DNA from: CAZSDU01 sp964429135
GTDB taxonomy: Bacteria; Bacteroidota; Bacteroidia; Bacteroidales; FEN-979
Reading direction: 5' to 3'
NCBI GenBank assembly: GCA_964429135.1
Contig: CAYSAU010000014.1
Span: forward strand, 1-64,000
DNA: 64,000 nucleotides
Positions 15,023 to 24,022 of this stretch are shown here, piece by piece (the first letter of the stretch is position 1; the number at the start of each line of letters is the position of its first letter). Position numbers and translations under genes: made by a program. A model generated the notes under the pieces. That model worked only from the letters and a program-made list of their open reading frames with translations. It had not been told where the DNA came from and made no database searches.

Positions 15023-17443
15023 ATGTTGTTTTACAGGCTTATCTGGCCATTGATAATTTGCTGTTTTATTGCTTTTATGACCTCTGCTCAGGAACCTCAT
15101 TCCCTCAACGGTCTTGTTGTTGATGAAAACAATTTGCCCTTGCCAGGAGCAGTGGTCCTCCTCAACATGGGTGAAAAGGCAGCTGTTTCTGGTAAAGATG
15201 GGAGGTTCCGACTCATTGCAGATTACACTGAACAAGTATTCCTGGAGGTCTCATTTATCGGTTACTGTTCCTATTCAAAGAAGATCAGCCTTGATTCGAT
15301 TACCGGCACGCTGAAGATCATGCTTCAGCCATCTGTGCGACAGTTGAATGAGGTGGTGATCAACGACCAGTATTCGGTGAAGCGAAGGAAAGAGGATACT
15401 AAAAGTGTAGAGTTGGTTGGACAGGAATATATACTTCAGAATATGTCGGGAAGTCTCATGAAAACACTGGACCGCATTCCCGGACTGACCACTATGGATA
15501 TAGGTTCAGGCCAGTCTAAACCGGTGATCCGCGGGCTTGGCTTTAACCGGGTTGTAGTTACCGATCAGGGGGTGAAGCACGAGGGACAGCAATGGGGGGC
15601 CGATCATGGGTTGGAAATTGACCAGTATGCCGTTGAACTTGCAGAAGTGATTAAAGGGCCGGGATCCTTACTGTATGGTTCGGATGCCATCGGTGGGCTA
15701 ATCGAACTAAGCCAGGAAACCATTCCTGAGGATCATGGATTCGGAGGCAGTGTTAACCTGAGTGGGAAAAGTAACAACGGCCTCGTTGGAGGATCTTTGC
15801 AACTTTCAGGACGAAAAGGACAATGGTATGCCAAAGGCCGGATCACTGCGCTCGATTATGGGGATTACCGTGTTCCTGTTGACAGCGTGACCATCAACTC
15901 CTACCGGGTACCGCTTTACAAACACTGGTTGCGGAACACGGCAGGAGAGGAGTTTGATGCACACCTCACTGTCGGATTGATCAGGAAGAAATTCACATCC
16001 TCGGTCTATATTTCAGATGTTTACAATAGGTCAGGTTTCTTTGCCAATGCGCAAGGCATCATGCCTTTGATTACAGATTCAACCTATGATCGGTCGAACC
16101 GCGACATTCAGCTTCCGTATCAATGGGTCAACCACCTAAAAGCGATCAGTCGGAGTGTCCTGTTTCATGGCCTTTGGAAAAGCGAATCGGAGATTGGATT
16201 TCAGAACAATGTCAGGCAGGAACTGAATCGATATATCGGTCATGGATATATGCCTGCCGTGTTGCCCGATTCACTCGGTTTCCCACCCGGACTGGCCCGG
16301 GAATTCAGGAAAAATATTTTCTCTCTGAACCTACGCACGACCAGAATGATATTTTCGAAACATTCACTAACCGGTGGGATCAATGCCGAATATCAGCACA
16401 ACCGTATCGGCGGTTGGTCATTCATCATCCCATCCTTCGACCAGATAACCACAGGCATCTTTCTGATCAATAAGTTTCAGATGAACGAAAACTTCATCCT
16501 CTTGGGTGGGATTCGTTACGATATAGGATTTGTCTCCATCAAGTCCTATAACGATTGGTTTAAAACACCATCATTTTCTGGAACAGATACAACCTGGAGT
16601 TATGCACAGCGGGCGGCTCAACTGAGCCGCACTTTCGGAAGTTTAAGCTGGTCGGCCGGATTCAGTTATTCGAAATGGGCACTGACTTTGAAGATCAATA
16701 TCGGCAAGAGTTTCCGAATGCCGACACCCAAGGAACTGGCAGTAAACGGGGTGAATTATCATTATTTCATTTATGAGAAAGGCAATCCCGGCCTCTCGCC
16801 GGAAGTTTCATACCAGCTCGATGCGGGCTTGGAATGGAACATTCCGAAATTCGCCTTAGTGATAAGCCCTTTTGTCAACTATTTTCCGAACTACATATTT
16901 CTGAACCCCACCTACTTCCACGATTATACTTACGGTGCAGGAAACCAGGTTTATCAATATACGCAGGGCAGGGTTTTTCGGTGGGGTAGTGAACTGCAAG
17001 TACATTACCAGCTATTCAGAAGGTTGATGACCGGACTTATCGTGGAATATGTGTATTCAAGACAACTCTCGGGGGATAAAAAAGGGTTTACCCTGCCCTT
17101 CTCTCCGCCAGCCTCCATGATTGTGGACCTGAAGTACATACCGAACCTTGGAAAGCACTTTATCAATGCTTTTCTTTCCCTTGACCTAAACTTAACCGCT
17201 GCACAGAACCAGATCGTGCCCCCCGAACAAAAAACACCGGGCTACATCGTTGTGGATATCCTGATGGGAACCGACATCAGGGTCGGAAAGCAAATCTGGA
17301 AGGTCAACATTCAGCTACAGAACCTGTTCAATATCATATATTATAATCACTCTAGCTTTTACCGGCTTATGGAGGTGCCGGAACCTGGCAGGAATTTTTC
17401 ACTGAACATCTTGATACCGTTTGCGATAACGGCGAAACAATGA
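15023..17443 (+). CDS. TonB-dependent receptor, probably for a metal
   Basis: An 806-residue outer-membrane receptor that uses TonB energy to import a ligand. Order: signal peptide (MLFYRLIWPLIICCFIAFMTSAQ), a carboxypeptidase-regulatory-like domain (LNGLVVDENNLPLPGAVVLL, residues about 28-105), plug (MKTLDRIPGLTTMDIGSGQSKPVIRGLGFNRVVV near 145-185, LAEVIKGPGSLLYGSDAIGG near 210), then a 22-strand barrel. The plug wording KHEGQQWGADHG and the single (not SusC-type) architecture resemble ZnuD-like and other metal receptors. The following His-rich DUF4625 lipoproteins support a zinc or copper ligand. No SusD partner is present, so a glycan ligand is unlikely. Confidence 0.9.
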   Translation: MLFYRLIWPLIICCFIAFMTSAQEPHSLNGLVVDENNLPLPGAVVLLNMGEKAAVSGKDGRFRLIADYTEQVFLEVSFIGYCSYSKKISLDSITGTLKIMLQPSVRQLNEVVINDQYSVKRRKEDTKSVELVGQEYILQNMSGSLMKTLDRIPGLTTMDIGSGQSKPVIRGLGFNRVVVTDQGVKHEGQQWGADHGLEIDQYAVELAEVIKGPGSLLYGSDAIGGLIELSQETIPEDHGFGGSVNLSGKSNNGLVGGSLQLSGRKGQWYAKGRITALDYGDYRVPVDSVTINSYRVPLYKHWLRNTAGEEFDAHLTVGLIRKKFTSSVYISDVYNRSGFFANAQGIMPLITDSTYDRSNRDIQLPYQWVNHLKAISRSVLFHGLWKSESEIGFQNNVRQELNRYIGHGYMPAVLPDSLGFPPGLAREFRKNIFSLNLRTTRMIFSKHSLTGGINAEYQHNRIGGWSFIIPSFDQITTGIFLINKFQMNENFILLGGIRYDIGFVSIKSYNDWFKTPSFSGTDTTWSYAQRAAQLSRTFGSLSWSAGFSYSKWALTLKINIGKSFRMPTPKELAVNGVNYHYFIYEKGNPGLSPEVSYQLDAGLEWNIPKFALVISPFVNYFPNYIFLNPTYFHDYTYGAGNQVYQYTQGRVFRWGSELQVHYQLFRRLMTGLIVEYVYSRQLSGDKKGFTLPFSPPASMIVDLKYIPNLGKHFINAFLSLDLNLTAAQNQIVPPEQKTPGYIVVDILMGTDIRVGKQIWKVNIQLQNLFNIIYYNHSSFYRLMEVPEPGRNFSLNILIPFAITAKQ

Positions 17444-17479
17444 ACGATTGCTTTTTACAACCATAAAAATTTAAAACAT

Positions 17480-18316
17480 ATGAAACATTTGAGATTTATT
17501 CTTTCCATTCTGTTTTTGATCATCTTCATAGCCATATCCTGCAAAAAGGAGGAGAAAATTAGCCAACCGACTATTACCTTCATGGAACTAGGATATGAAA
17601 ACAATAAGGCAGCTTATCCAGGATCAGATTTGCACATTGAGGCCACCATAGTGGCTGAAGGAAAGATTGCCAGCATCATTGTTGAACTCCATCCTGAAAG
17701 CGAACATCACAATAAATCCGGGGGAGCGCTCTTTACCGGATCATGGGAATTTGATTCCATTTATACCGAAAAATATGCCGGGGTGAAAAATACCGAATTT
17801 CACGAACACATCGAAATACCGGCTACCGCAGATACTGGTCACTATCATTTTCATTTTATTGTCACCGATATGGAAGGGAACCGCACGACGGTTGAAGATG
17901 AGCTGCACATCACCATTCCGGTCGACCATGAAGCTCCTTTGATAACGGTGAATAACGCTCCCTCAAACGGACAGATATTTATAAATGGCCAGAACATAAC
18001 GATATCGGGGGTTGTAACCGACGACATTGCCGTTGCAGGGATTTATATCGCCCTGGTTGCCCAAAGCCAGGGCCTGCCTGATTCCCTGGTCAATCATACA
18101 AATACCATAACCCTTTTGCACACCCATGAATTTCATGACCCATCGTCGGTGACTTTCCATGCCCAATTGAACGTTGGATCTGTGATGGACAATGATGAGC
18201 CTGATCCGAAACCCATCATCTGGACGTCAGGAGAATATTATATACTGGTAAAATCGTCCGATGCCTTTGGCGGAAATGTTGGTTTTTCAGCACATTACAC
18301 AGTGGTAATCAACTAA
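17480..18316 (+). CDS. His-rich DUF4625 lipoprotein (two-domain)
   Basis: A 278-residue lipoprotein: signal ending in IFIAISC, so the mature protein starts at the Cys of CKKEEK. Residues about 30-150 match the DUF4625 pattern (PTITFMELGYENNKAAYPGSDLHIEATIVAEG ... TGHYHFHFIVTDMEGNRTTVEDELHITI), with the histidine-rich LHPESEHHNKSGG and HEHIEIPAT...HYHFHF. A second, Ig-like repeat (APLITVNNAPSNGQIFINGQ...) follows. The histidines sit at conserved strand positions and could bind a metal. The gene lies 36 bp after the receptor and 5 bp before the next DUF4625 gene, so all are one operon. Confidence 0.8.
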   Translation: MKHLRFILSILFLIIFIAISCKKEEKISQPTITFMELGYENNKAAYPGSDLHIEATIVAEGKIASIIVELHPESEHHNKSGGALFTGSWEFDSIYTEKYAGVKNTEFHEHIEIPATADTGHYHFHFIVTDMEGNRTTVEDELHITIPVDHEAPLITVNNAPSNGQIFINGQNITISGVVTDDIAVAGIYIALVAQSQGLPDSLVNHTNTITLLHTHEFHDPSSVTFHAQLNVGSVMDNDEPDPKPIIWTSGEYYILVKSSDAFGGNVGFSAHYTVVIN

Positions 18317-18321
18317 TACTT

Positions 18322-18804
18322 ATGAATATGAAAAACAGAATCGTTTTCATTTTGGCTATATTGCTTCACATACTTCTTGTCGAAGCATGCAGCAAAACAG
18401 GCAAGGACGATGTTTATCCTGAAATAGATATGACCGGAGCCCAGGATTTTCCGAAAGATTGTGACACAGTTTATCTCGGGGAGTCCTTCAACTTCCATGC
18501 CCTTTTCACAGACAATATGGAGCTGGGTGCATTCAGCATCGACATGCATCAGAATTTCGATCATCATACTCACAGCAGTTCCATTGTGGAGTGTTCGCTT
18601 GATCAAATAAAAACACCGGTCAACCCGTTGGTAATCATCAGGCAATACATCATTCCTGAAGGATCAACAACCTATGTTGCGAGTGAATCAATTGCAGTTC
18701 CGGCAAATGTTGATCCAGGTGATTACCATTTGATGGTCAGGTTGACCGATCGTGAGGGGTGGCAAACCTTAAAGGGTATCAGTATTAAGATTTTGACAAG
18801 ATGA
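18322..18804 (+). CDS. His-rich DUF4625 lipoprotein (single domain)
   Basis: A 160-residue lipoprotein with lipobox LVEAC (residues about 17-22). The mature protein is one DUF4625-type beta-sandwich: PEIDMTGAQDFPKDCDTVYLGESFNFHALFTDNMELGAFSIDMHQNFDHHTHSSS, then IPANVDPGDYHLMVRLTDREGWQ. The HQNFDHHTHSS cluster repeats the histidine patch of its neighbour, so the two are diverged duplicates. Probable periplasm-facing or surface metal-binding helper of the receptor at 15023. It ends the operon; no terminator was found. Confidence 0.8.
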   Translation: MNMKNRIVFILAILLHILLVEACSKTGKDDVYPEIDMTGAQDFPKDCDTVYLGESFNFHALFTDNMELGAFSIDMHQNFDHHTHSSSIVECSLDQIKTPVNPLVIIRQYIIPEGSTTYVASESIAVPANVDPGDYHLMVRLTDREGWQTLKGISIKILTR

Positions 18805-18980
18805 TATTTTTCAACAAATACAACATTTCCTGAATTTGCTCCAGGAAATTACTGTTGTAAACGGAAGGGTATAAATATACACCCCCACAGGATGTCGCGG
18901 ATCCTGAACCTGAAGGTGTTTCCTGATAGTTCAGTTCGGACAACGATTCCACCCTGTACGTTAAAAAACGTCAGCTTTCA
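18805..18980 (-). pseudogene. Decayed T9SS C-terminal sorting domain
   Basis: On the minus strand, three different frames together spell a sorting-domain end: KLTFFNVQGGIVVRTELSG then NTFRFRIRDIL (18977 downward), GVYIYTL in the next frame, and FLEQIQEMLYLLK-like text after it. Between them are frame changes and a stop. This is the normal T9SS type A order (N-x-x-G.., G-x-Y, closing Lys), so an exported-protein gene once ended here. The rest of that gene is gone or beyond recognition. Confidence 0.45.
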
Positions 18981-19123
18981 TTGTTGGCGTGAAGTACTTT
19001 GTTTGTCCTGTTGTAACATGGAGATTCTTGTTGATCAAACGCAATTGAATTTTTCTCTGAGACTGGAGAACTGCTGAGAAATGAAAATCATAGATGTCTG
19101 TGATAACAATTTCTATCTCATGA

Positions 19124-19267
19124 ATTCATATAGGAGCACAGATCCTATATTATGTCAGCCAACCGGATCAATTAAATAGAAGGAAGTCAGATTCGCATCA
19201 GTACTTCTTTTATCCCGATAGGTCAAAGTTTTTGGAAGTAGTGGAGCGGCGGCTACACTTCAAATAA
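19124..19267 (+). pseudogene. Unidentified gene fragment
   Basis: A 47-codon open stretch after a TGA at 19121 with no start codon and protein-like composition (ILYYVSQPDQLNRRKSDSH, then YFFYPDRSKFLEVVERRLHFK). It looks like the last part of a broken gene but was not identified. The rest of 18981-19277 holds nothing recognisable. Confidence 0.2.
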
Positions 19268-19277
19268 TCTCTTGCGC

Positions 19278-20723
19278 TCAATCCAAAATAACAACTTTGC
19301 AGGTACCGGCTTGAGTTGTCCCGGTAATTCTGAGGAGGTACAGCCCTCCGGGAAGAGAAGAAAGATCTATCCTATCGTCCTTCCCTGATCTTTTACGGAA
19401 GACAACCTGACCCGTTAAGGTCAGCACTTCAAAACTCACGTCCTCTCCAAAAACAGGATCCAGTGAGAGATGCAACAACCCGTGAGTTGGGTTGGGATAA
19501 AGATGAATGTCTTTTTCCTTTTCCTGTCCGGTCGAAGTGGGGGGAACCTTAACTTGGAGTTTCATGGTTGTTAACGTATTGGCCCCCGCCGTATCGCTTG
19601 TTATGATCCGAATGAAAAGAATACTGGACAAAGGCGGTGTTCCTGAGAAGGTGACGGAAAGGGAGTCAAAAGTAAGCCAGGAAGGAAGCGGGTTTCCGTT
19701 TGTAAGGTTAGCGCTGAAAGATAATGTATTATTCCCGTCATCATCGAAAAAGGTACTGTCGGGAATGGCATAGGTATAAGGAATGCCTACATACGCCACC
19801 TATTCGGGAATTGGATTTTTTACATAGGGGATATAATTTGTGAGTTTCAAACTGTCGATGAAATCAGTCCCAACCCAATACAAGTCCTTGTTAGAGCCAA
19901 AGGTCATGTATAGTCCGTCAGGGGTTATGTCGCCGGTGGTTTCATCCAGTGGCGTGTTGATCACATTGCCCAGGTTTTTGGGGTTTGTCCAAGAGCCATC
20001 CGTTTTTTTATAAGCGATGTAAATATCATTCTGGCCAAATCCCTCGGGCCTGATCGCCTTGATCAGCATGAAGCTTTCATCCGGTGCAACATAGGGATCA
20101 CCCCACGTTTGGGAACCGATGAAGTTCACTGGTCGTGGAAGAATGACCCTGCTTTCGTAGGTACCGTTGGTGTATTGGCTCTTGCAAACATAGCCTATAC
20201 TGCTCGAAAAATACACCGAATTATCAGCCACAATACACTGGTGGTACTGGTACGATTCGGAATTCGGGGGATTGCCCATGCTGATGGGTGTGCCCCAGGA
20301 GGCTCCCTGCTTTTCCGAATAGCATAAATCGCGTATGCCCTGCTGGTTAATAGTATTGACAGCGTTCATATACAGACGGTTGCCGTTGAAGGCAAAAATT
20401 GGCTCGGCACAAGCTCTGCCAACCGAAAAGGAGATGGTATCGGGCGTGGTCCAATGGTTATTAGTGTATGTGGCGTTAAGGATGTAAGGATCACCCGGTG
20501 CCGGGTACTTTTCGATATAAAAGAATGCCGAAGTTCCGTCGGGGGAAAAGGTGATGTTGGCTTCATTCCGACCGGGTAAGGAAACAATACCCGGGGCAAA
20601 TAGCAGTGGGGTGTTGCCGGGGGGTGTTTGGCCGAAGTAGAGGCTATCGGGAGGGATGGCTTGAGCTGTTGAAAGATTATAAAACAAAACTACCACGATA
20701 TAGCATAACACTAAATTTTTCAT
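19278..20723 (-). pseudogene. PD40-repeat T9SS protein interrupted by one amber codon
   Basis: Start ATG 20723 gives a signal peptide (MKNLVLCYIVVVLFYNLSTAQ). About 307 codons follow with PD40/WD40-like blades (NEANITFSPDGTSAFF, YVAPDESFMLIKAIRPEGFG, ITPDGLYMTFGSNKD), then TAG at 19800-19802. The same frame continues without any other stop as a putative-Ig (He_PIG) domain (YAIPDSTFFDDDGNNTL...FSGTPP) and a T9SS sorting domain (LYPNPTHGLLHLSLD...GGLYLLRI). The intact paralog at 21973 aligns without gaps across the break and has Gln where this gene has TAG: a CAG to TAG change. TAG ends other genes here (for example at 35-37), so recoding is unlikely. The first 307 residues may still be made but could not be secreted by T9SS. 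Confidence 0.8.
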
Positions 20724-20782
20724 AAAGGTGAAATTTTGTGATGAATAATTTTTGCGCAAAATAATTCAACCCAACGACCATT

Positions 20783-20809
20783 GTCGACCATTTACGTGTT
20801 AATGGACTG
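20783..20809 (-). promoter_or_regulatory. 27-bp dyad element, copy A
   Basis: Minus strand: GTCCATT, 8-bp spacer, AATGGTC followed by GAC, with A-tract upstream. It lies 59 bp before the ATG of the PD40 gene at 20723. Downstream, TTGGGTTGAATTATTTTGCG gives a -7-like TTATTTTG. A second CGACCATT stands 10 bp from the first in direct orientation. One of five copies (see findings). Confidence 0.6.
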
Positions 20810-20992
20810 TTTTTAATCTGGGAAAAGACCAGTCCCAAAGAATTAAGGGTTTGTTGTACTACTTAAAAGCCTTATTTGATTATTGATTACTGGCCAGTAC
20901 ACTGGTCAAACAGACGAGTTCATGAATTTCGGGTATCAGCAGGCCTTGAGTTCAGGCTGGTCAATGATTCCTATATCAGGCAGATTGATGGT

Positions 20993-21595
20993 TTAATCCT
21001 TCCTGTTCAGCATCGCGGCGATGGAATCATAACTCATCCCGGAACAAATTTCCCTGATCACATCGGTATGGACGATGTTGGGACTCAGGATCGCATTTTT
21101 CACCATGAAAACATAGTAGTCGTGGTTGCGTGAACCATAATAGGTGCCGAGCACGCAACCGGTTGCGCTTAACCCGCAAAGGAATACGGCATTCACTTTG
21201 AGAGTGCGTAACAGGCTGTCGAGGCATGTTTTGTTGAAGGCATCTTCGTAATGCTTGATCACCTTAGGGTCTTTGTCGCTGATGCATACCGATTCGGGGA
21301 ATTCAAATTCCTTCGAACCAGGCTGAGGCCCGCCGTATTTGAGATCATGGTGGTATACCCGGATCACCGGAAGCTGTTTTTTATGGAATAATGTAATGAT
21401 CTTGTTGATGTTTTCCATTACCGGTTGCCTATCGGTTTCCGACATATAGCCCAGGAACCCGTTCTGGATATCGATGACAATCAGGGCAGGAGCTGCCTTT
21501 AGTTGCTCCTCACTGACAGTTGCTTCTTCCTGCGCCGTCAGAAGTGATGAAATCAGGCTGAACCACAGGATCATTAAAAAGAAGTGCGTTTTCAT
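20993..21595 (-). CDS. Exported isochorismatase-family cysteine hydrolase
   Basis: A 200-residue hydrolase of the isochorismatase/nicotinamidase superfamily. The catalytic triad is visible: D42 in ALIVIDIQNGF, K114 in PKVIKHYEDAF and C147 in CGLSATGCVLGTYYG, with the cis-peptide region just before the Cys. A signal peptide (MKTHFFLMILWFSLISSLLTAQ) makes it periplasmic or exported, which is unusual for this mostly cytoplasmic family. The substrate is unknown; amides or esters of small acids are typical. It lies alone between two PD40/T9SS genes. Confidence 0.85.
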   Translation of the reverse strand: MKTHFFLMILWFSLISSLLTAQEEATVSEEQLKAAPALIVIDIQNGFLGYMSETDRQPVMENINKIITLFHKKQLPVIRVYHHDLKYGGPQPGSKEFEFPESVCISDKDPKVIKHYEDAFNKTCLDSLLRTLKVNAVFLCGLSATGCVLGTYYGSRNHDYYVFMVKNAILSPNIVHTDVIREICSGMSYDSIAAMLNRKD

Positions 21596-21972
21596 TATCT
21601 TAACTTATAGGATATTACTATTTTGCATTTAACGGTATCTCGAGATAAAACGTAATAAGCTATTATCATAACCATCAAAAATAGCGAATATTCGCATGAC
21701 TATAATGGTCAATCTGTTTTTTTCTGAAATCGTTTTCCTGGACAGTTTTTCAATCGGTAAGATGCATGCAAAACAAGCCAGGTCAATGAATTGCATCAAC
21801 CAGTATCAACAATTCCCAGTCGCGGGTTCCCGACCGCTCCTTGCTCTTTGCAGAGATTATTGAAATCCGGGTCATGGCCTTCTTCATCTGTCGGGAGTAG
21901 AAATCATTTTCTGTCAGGACCAGAATAAGTGCTATGGGTTTCATTCGTATGTATTGTTATGAATTGACAGCC
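21596..21972. other. Intergenic stretch with one short frame
   Basis: The only item is a 53-codon minus-strand frame at 21944-21783 (MKPIALILVLTENDFYSRQM...RDWELLILVDAIH), which has a start, a plausible amino-acid make-up, but no recognised family or promoter. It may be a small gene or a fossil of a larger one. Nothing else found; no copy of the dyad element is here. Confidence 0.3.
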
Positions 21973-23406
21973 TTATTGAATGGAGATTTTATGTACGGTC
22001 ATCACTTGATCCACCAGCAGTCTGATAAAGTAGACCCCTTGAACATAGGCTTTTAAGTCTACCCTGACGCGCTTTTCGAACATACATCTGCTGAGGACAC
22101 GGCCCTGCAGGTCGCAGAGTTCGGCCAGGGCGCTCTTCCCGCAGTCCGGATCCATCTGTATGTTGATAAACTCCGTTGCCGGGTTTGGAAAGATCAATAT
22201 CCCCTGCTTATGCCCGGGATCCGTTTCGGTATTTACTGGATTTTGGACCATGATTTTAAAGGTCGTTGAAACATCCGCACCGGCAGTATCTGTCGCGGTA
22301 ACCCTGATGTTCAGCGTTCCGAGCTCTTCCGGGGTGCCGGAAAAGATACCGGTAAGGGTATCAAACGTCAACCATCCGGGCAGGGGGTTGCCATTGATAA
22401 GCATCGCATGATAGGTGAGCGTGTTAAGGCCGTCATCATCCACAAAGGTGCTGTCGGGAATGGTAAAAGTGAATATTTCTCCTTTGCGGGCCGTCTGATC
22501 AGAAATAGAATTCAATACATACGGGATAAAGTTTGTGTACCTCAGACTGTCGATAAAACCCGATCCGACCCAATAAACGTCATTGTTCGATACATAAGTC
22601 ATATACAAAGAATCATCTGTGATTTCGCTTCCGCATTCATTTGTTGCGGTATTTATAATATTACCCAGGTTCTTTGGGTTGGTCCAGGTGCTGTCTGCCT
22701 TTTTATAGGAAATATAGAGGTCGGTCCCCCCGAAACCTCCGGGGCGCGACGAGTTGAAAATAAAGTAGCTCTCGTCGGGCGACACATACGGATTACCCCA
22801 GGCTTGGTTGGGGTCGTTGAAAATGGGGGGCATTAAAACCCTTGGCAGGTATGCGCCATTCAGGTACTTTGCATAACAGATCTTCCCTGCAACGTTTTCA
22901 AAATAGAGAGAGCTGTCGGCCACCATGCAGGGATGGAATTCATTCTGGGTGGTATTCAGAGGCGTTCCGAGGTTGATCGGTTCTCCCCAGACCGAACCGG
23001 TTTTAATACTATAACATAAATCGGCCCCGCCTACAGGGTTCGGCGGATTAAAGGCATAGTAAAAGACCCTTTCCCCACCGGGTGAATAGATGGCCTCTTC
23101 GGCCGACCGTGTCACAGAAAATGATACCGTATCCGGTGCTGACCAATGGTTGTTTTCATACTTCATGATCATAGTGCGCTTGTTCGGATAGTTTCCGAGC
23201 GCGAACATCATCTCATCGCCGGCCGGCGAGATGGTGATGCCATATTCAACTCTTCCGGGTTTGGATACAATGCCCGGAGCAAATACCTGAGGGGTGTTGC
23301 CCGGGGGCGTTTGTCCCAGGTAGAGGCTATCGGGTGGAATTGATTGTGCGGATGCCAGGCATCCCATCATGAGGATCATTGCTAACGTAAAGGTTGCTTT
23401 TTTCAT
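21973..23406 (-). CDS. PD40-repeat protein with Ig and T9SS sorting domains
   Basis: An intact 477-residue exported protein, paralog of the broken gene at 19278. The ATG at 23406 starts a signal peptide (MKKATFTLAMILMMGCLASAQ). The shared opening IPPDSLYLGQTPPGNTPQVFAPGIVS is followed by PD40 blades (GITISPAGDEMMFALG, YSPGGERVFYYAF, YVSPDESYFIFNSSRPGGFGG, ITDDSLYMTYVSNND), a putative-Ig domain (ISDQTARKGEIFTFTIPDSTF...FSGTPEELG) at about 300-385 and a T9SS type A sorting domain (ILIFPNPATEFINIQMD...GVYFIRLLVD). It is therefore secreted or surface-attached; ligand unknown. It carries dyad element copy B 56 bp upstream. Confidence 0.85.
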   Translation of the reverse strand: MKKATFTLAMILMMGCLASAQSIPPDSLYLGQTPPGNTPQVFAPGIVSKPGRVEYGITISPAGDEMMFALGNYPNKRTMIMKYENNHWSAPDTVSFSVTRSAEEAIYSPGGERVFYYAFNPPNPVGGADLCYSIKTGSVWGEPINLGTPLNTTQNEFHPCMVADSSLYFENVAGKICYAKYLNGAYLPRVLMPPIFNDPNQAWGNPYVSPDESYFIFNSSRPGGFGGTDLYISYKKADSTWTNPKNLGNIINTATNECGSEITDDSLYMTYVSNNDVYWVGSGFIDSLRYTNFIPYVLNSISDQTARKGEIFTFTIPDSTFVDDDGLNTLTYHAMLINGNPLPGWLTFDTLTGIFSGTPEELGTLNIRVTATDTAGADVSTTFKIMVQNPVNTETDPGHKQGILIFPNPATEFINIQMDPDCGKSALAELCDLQGRVLSRCMFEKRVRVDLKAYVQGVYFIRLLVDQVMTVHKISIQ

Positions 23407-23462
23407 ACTACGGGTTCTTAATTTGTAAATCTGCTGCAAATTGAACCCAAAAAAATGGCTGA

Positions 23463-23489
23463 ATCGACCTGTTACATGTCAATGGACTA
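23463..23489 (-). promoter_or_regulatory. 27-bp dyad element, copy B
   Basis: Minus strand AGTCCATTGACATGTAACAG then GTCGAT; the most diverged copy (arms CCTGT/CAATGG). It lies 56 bp before the ATG at 23406. The DNA after it (TTTTTTTGGGTTCAATTTGC) matches the same part of copy A (TTGGGTTGAATTATTTTGC), so the whole promoter region is conserved between these paralogs. Confidence 0.55.
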
Positions 23490-23507
23490 TTTTTTCCTAT
23501 TGTGGCA

Positions 23508-23948
23508 TCATTTTGGGCGGCCCCCTGGCAATCCAAGCATCCAGGCCGCAGAAGCGGCTGAAACCGTCATGACTGCGGAACTGCAGACAAAATCAATGAC
23601 CACGCTCTCCAGCGAGAAGTGTTTGGATGAGGCATAGAGTCCGAAATTGACCGAGCCCCAAAACAACAATCCGGCAGCCGCTCCGTATTTCAGGCCTGTG
23701 GTGAATGTCCTTGCCCATGACCATTTCATGATCAGGGTGATGAAGAAACCCATGGTAAAGGTGGTTACCACCATAGCCCAGATGACCAGGTCGCCAGGTC
23801 TGCGGGCAAGCTGCTCTGTAAACTCTTTCGATCCGGCCGGGAAGGCGGCGTAAACATCCTTTAACACAAAGGCATAGGCCAGGGCATGAAGGAGCAGGTT
23901 GACCAGTGAGGTGACGACTCCCGTGAATAAAAATCGTTTCGTGATCAT
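23508..23948 (-). CDS. Four-span integral membrane protein
   Basis: A 146-residue hydrophobic protein with four predicted membrane helices (FLFTGVVTSLVNLLLHALAYAFVL, VIWAMVVTTFTMGFFITLIM, FTTGLKYGAAAGLLFWGSVNFGLYA, VVIDFVCSSAVMTVSAASAAWML, about residues 6-30, 51-71, 83-108 and 116-138). Not assigned to a named family. The ATG at 23948 is preferred to the TTG at 23966. Just before it a GCGTG-TTTTT-CACGC inverted repeat (23949-23963) could form a small leader hairpin or operator. Dyad copy C lies 41 bp upstream of the ATG. Confidence 0.6.
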   Translation of the reverse strand: MITKRFLFTGVVTSLVNLLLHALAYAFVLKDVYAAFPAGSKEFTEQLARRPGDLVIWAMVVTTFTMGFFITLIMKWSWARTFTTGLKYGAAAGLLFWGSVNFGLYASSKHFSLESVVIDFVCSSAVMTVSAASAAWMLGLPGGRPK

Positions 23949-23989
23949 GGCGTGTTTTTCACGCAAAGAAAACCGAAATCCGGGGGCCG

Positions 23990-24016
23990 GTCGACCATGA
24001 ACACGTTAATGGACTA
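23990..24016 (-). promoter_or_regulatory. 27-bp dyad element, copy C
   Basis: Minus strand TAGTCCATTAACGTGTTCAT then GGTCGAC, 41 bp before the ATG at 23948. It sits directly after the stop codon of the upstream gene (24023). A TTTTCTTTGCG string follows that resembles the -7 zone of the other copies. Confidence 0.6.
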
Positions 24017-24022
24017 AATTTT

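Noticed and set aside
19800..19802. TAG as pyrrolysine or a recoded sense codon
   Set aside because: TAG serves as a normal stop in other genes of the window, for example at 35-37 and 55506-55508; the position is Gln in the paralog.
20783..20815. Dyad plus T-run read on the plus strand as an intrinsic terminator
   Set aside because: No plus-strand genes end nearby; stems have only two to three G-C pairs and four of five copies keep a fixed distance to minus-strand start codons, so a promoter element is the better reading.
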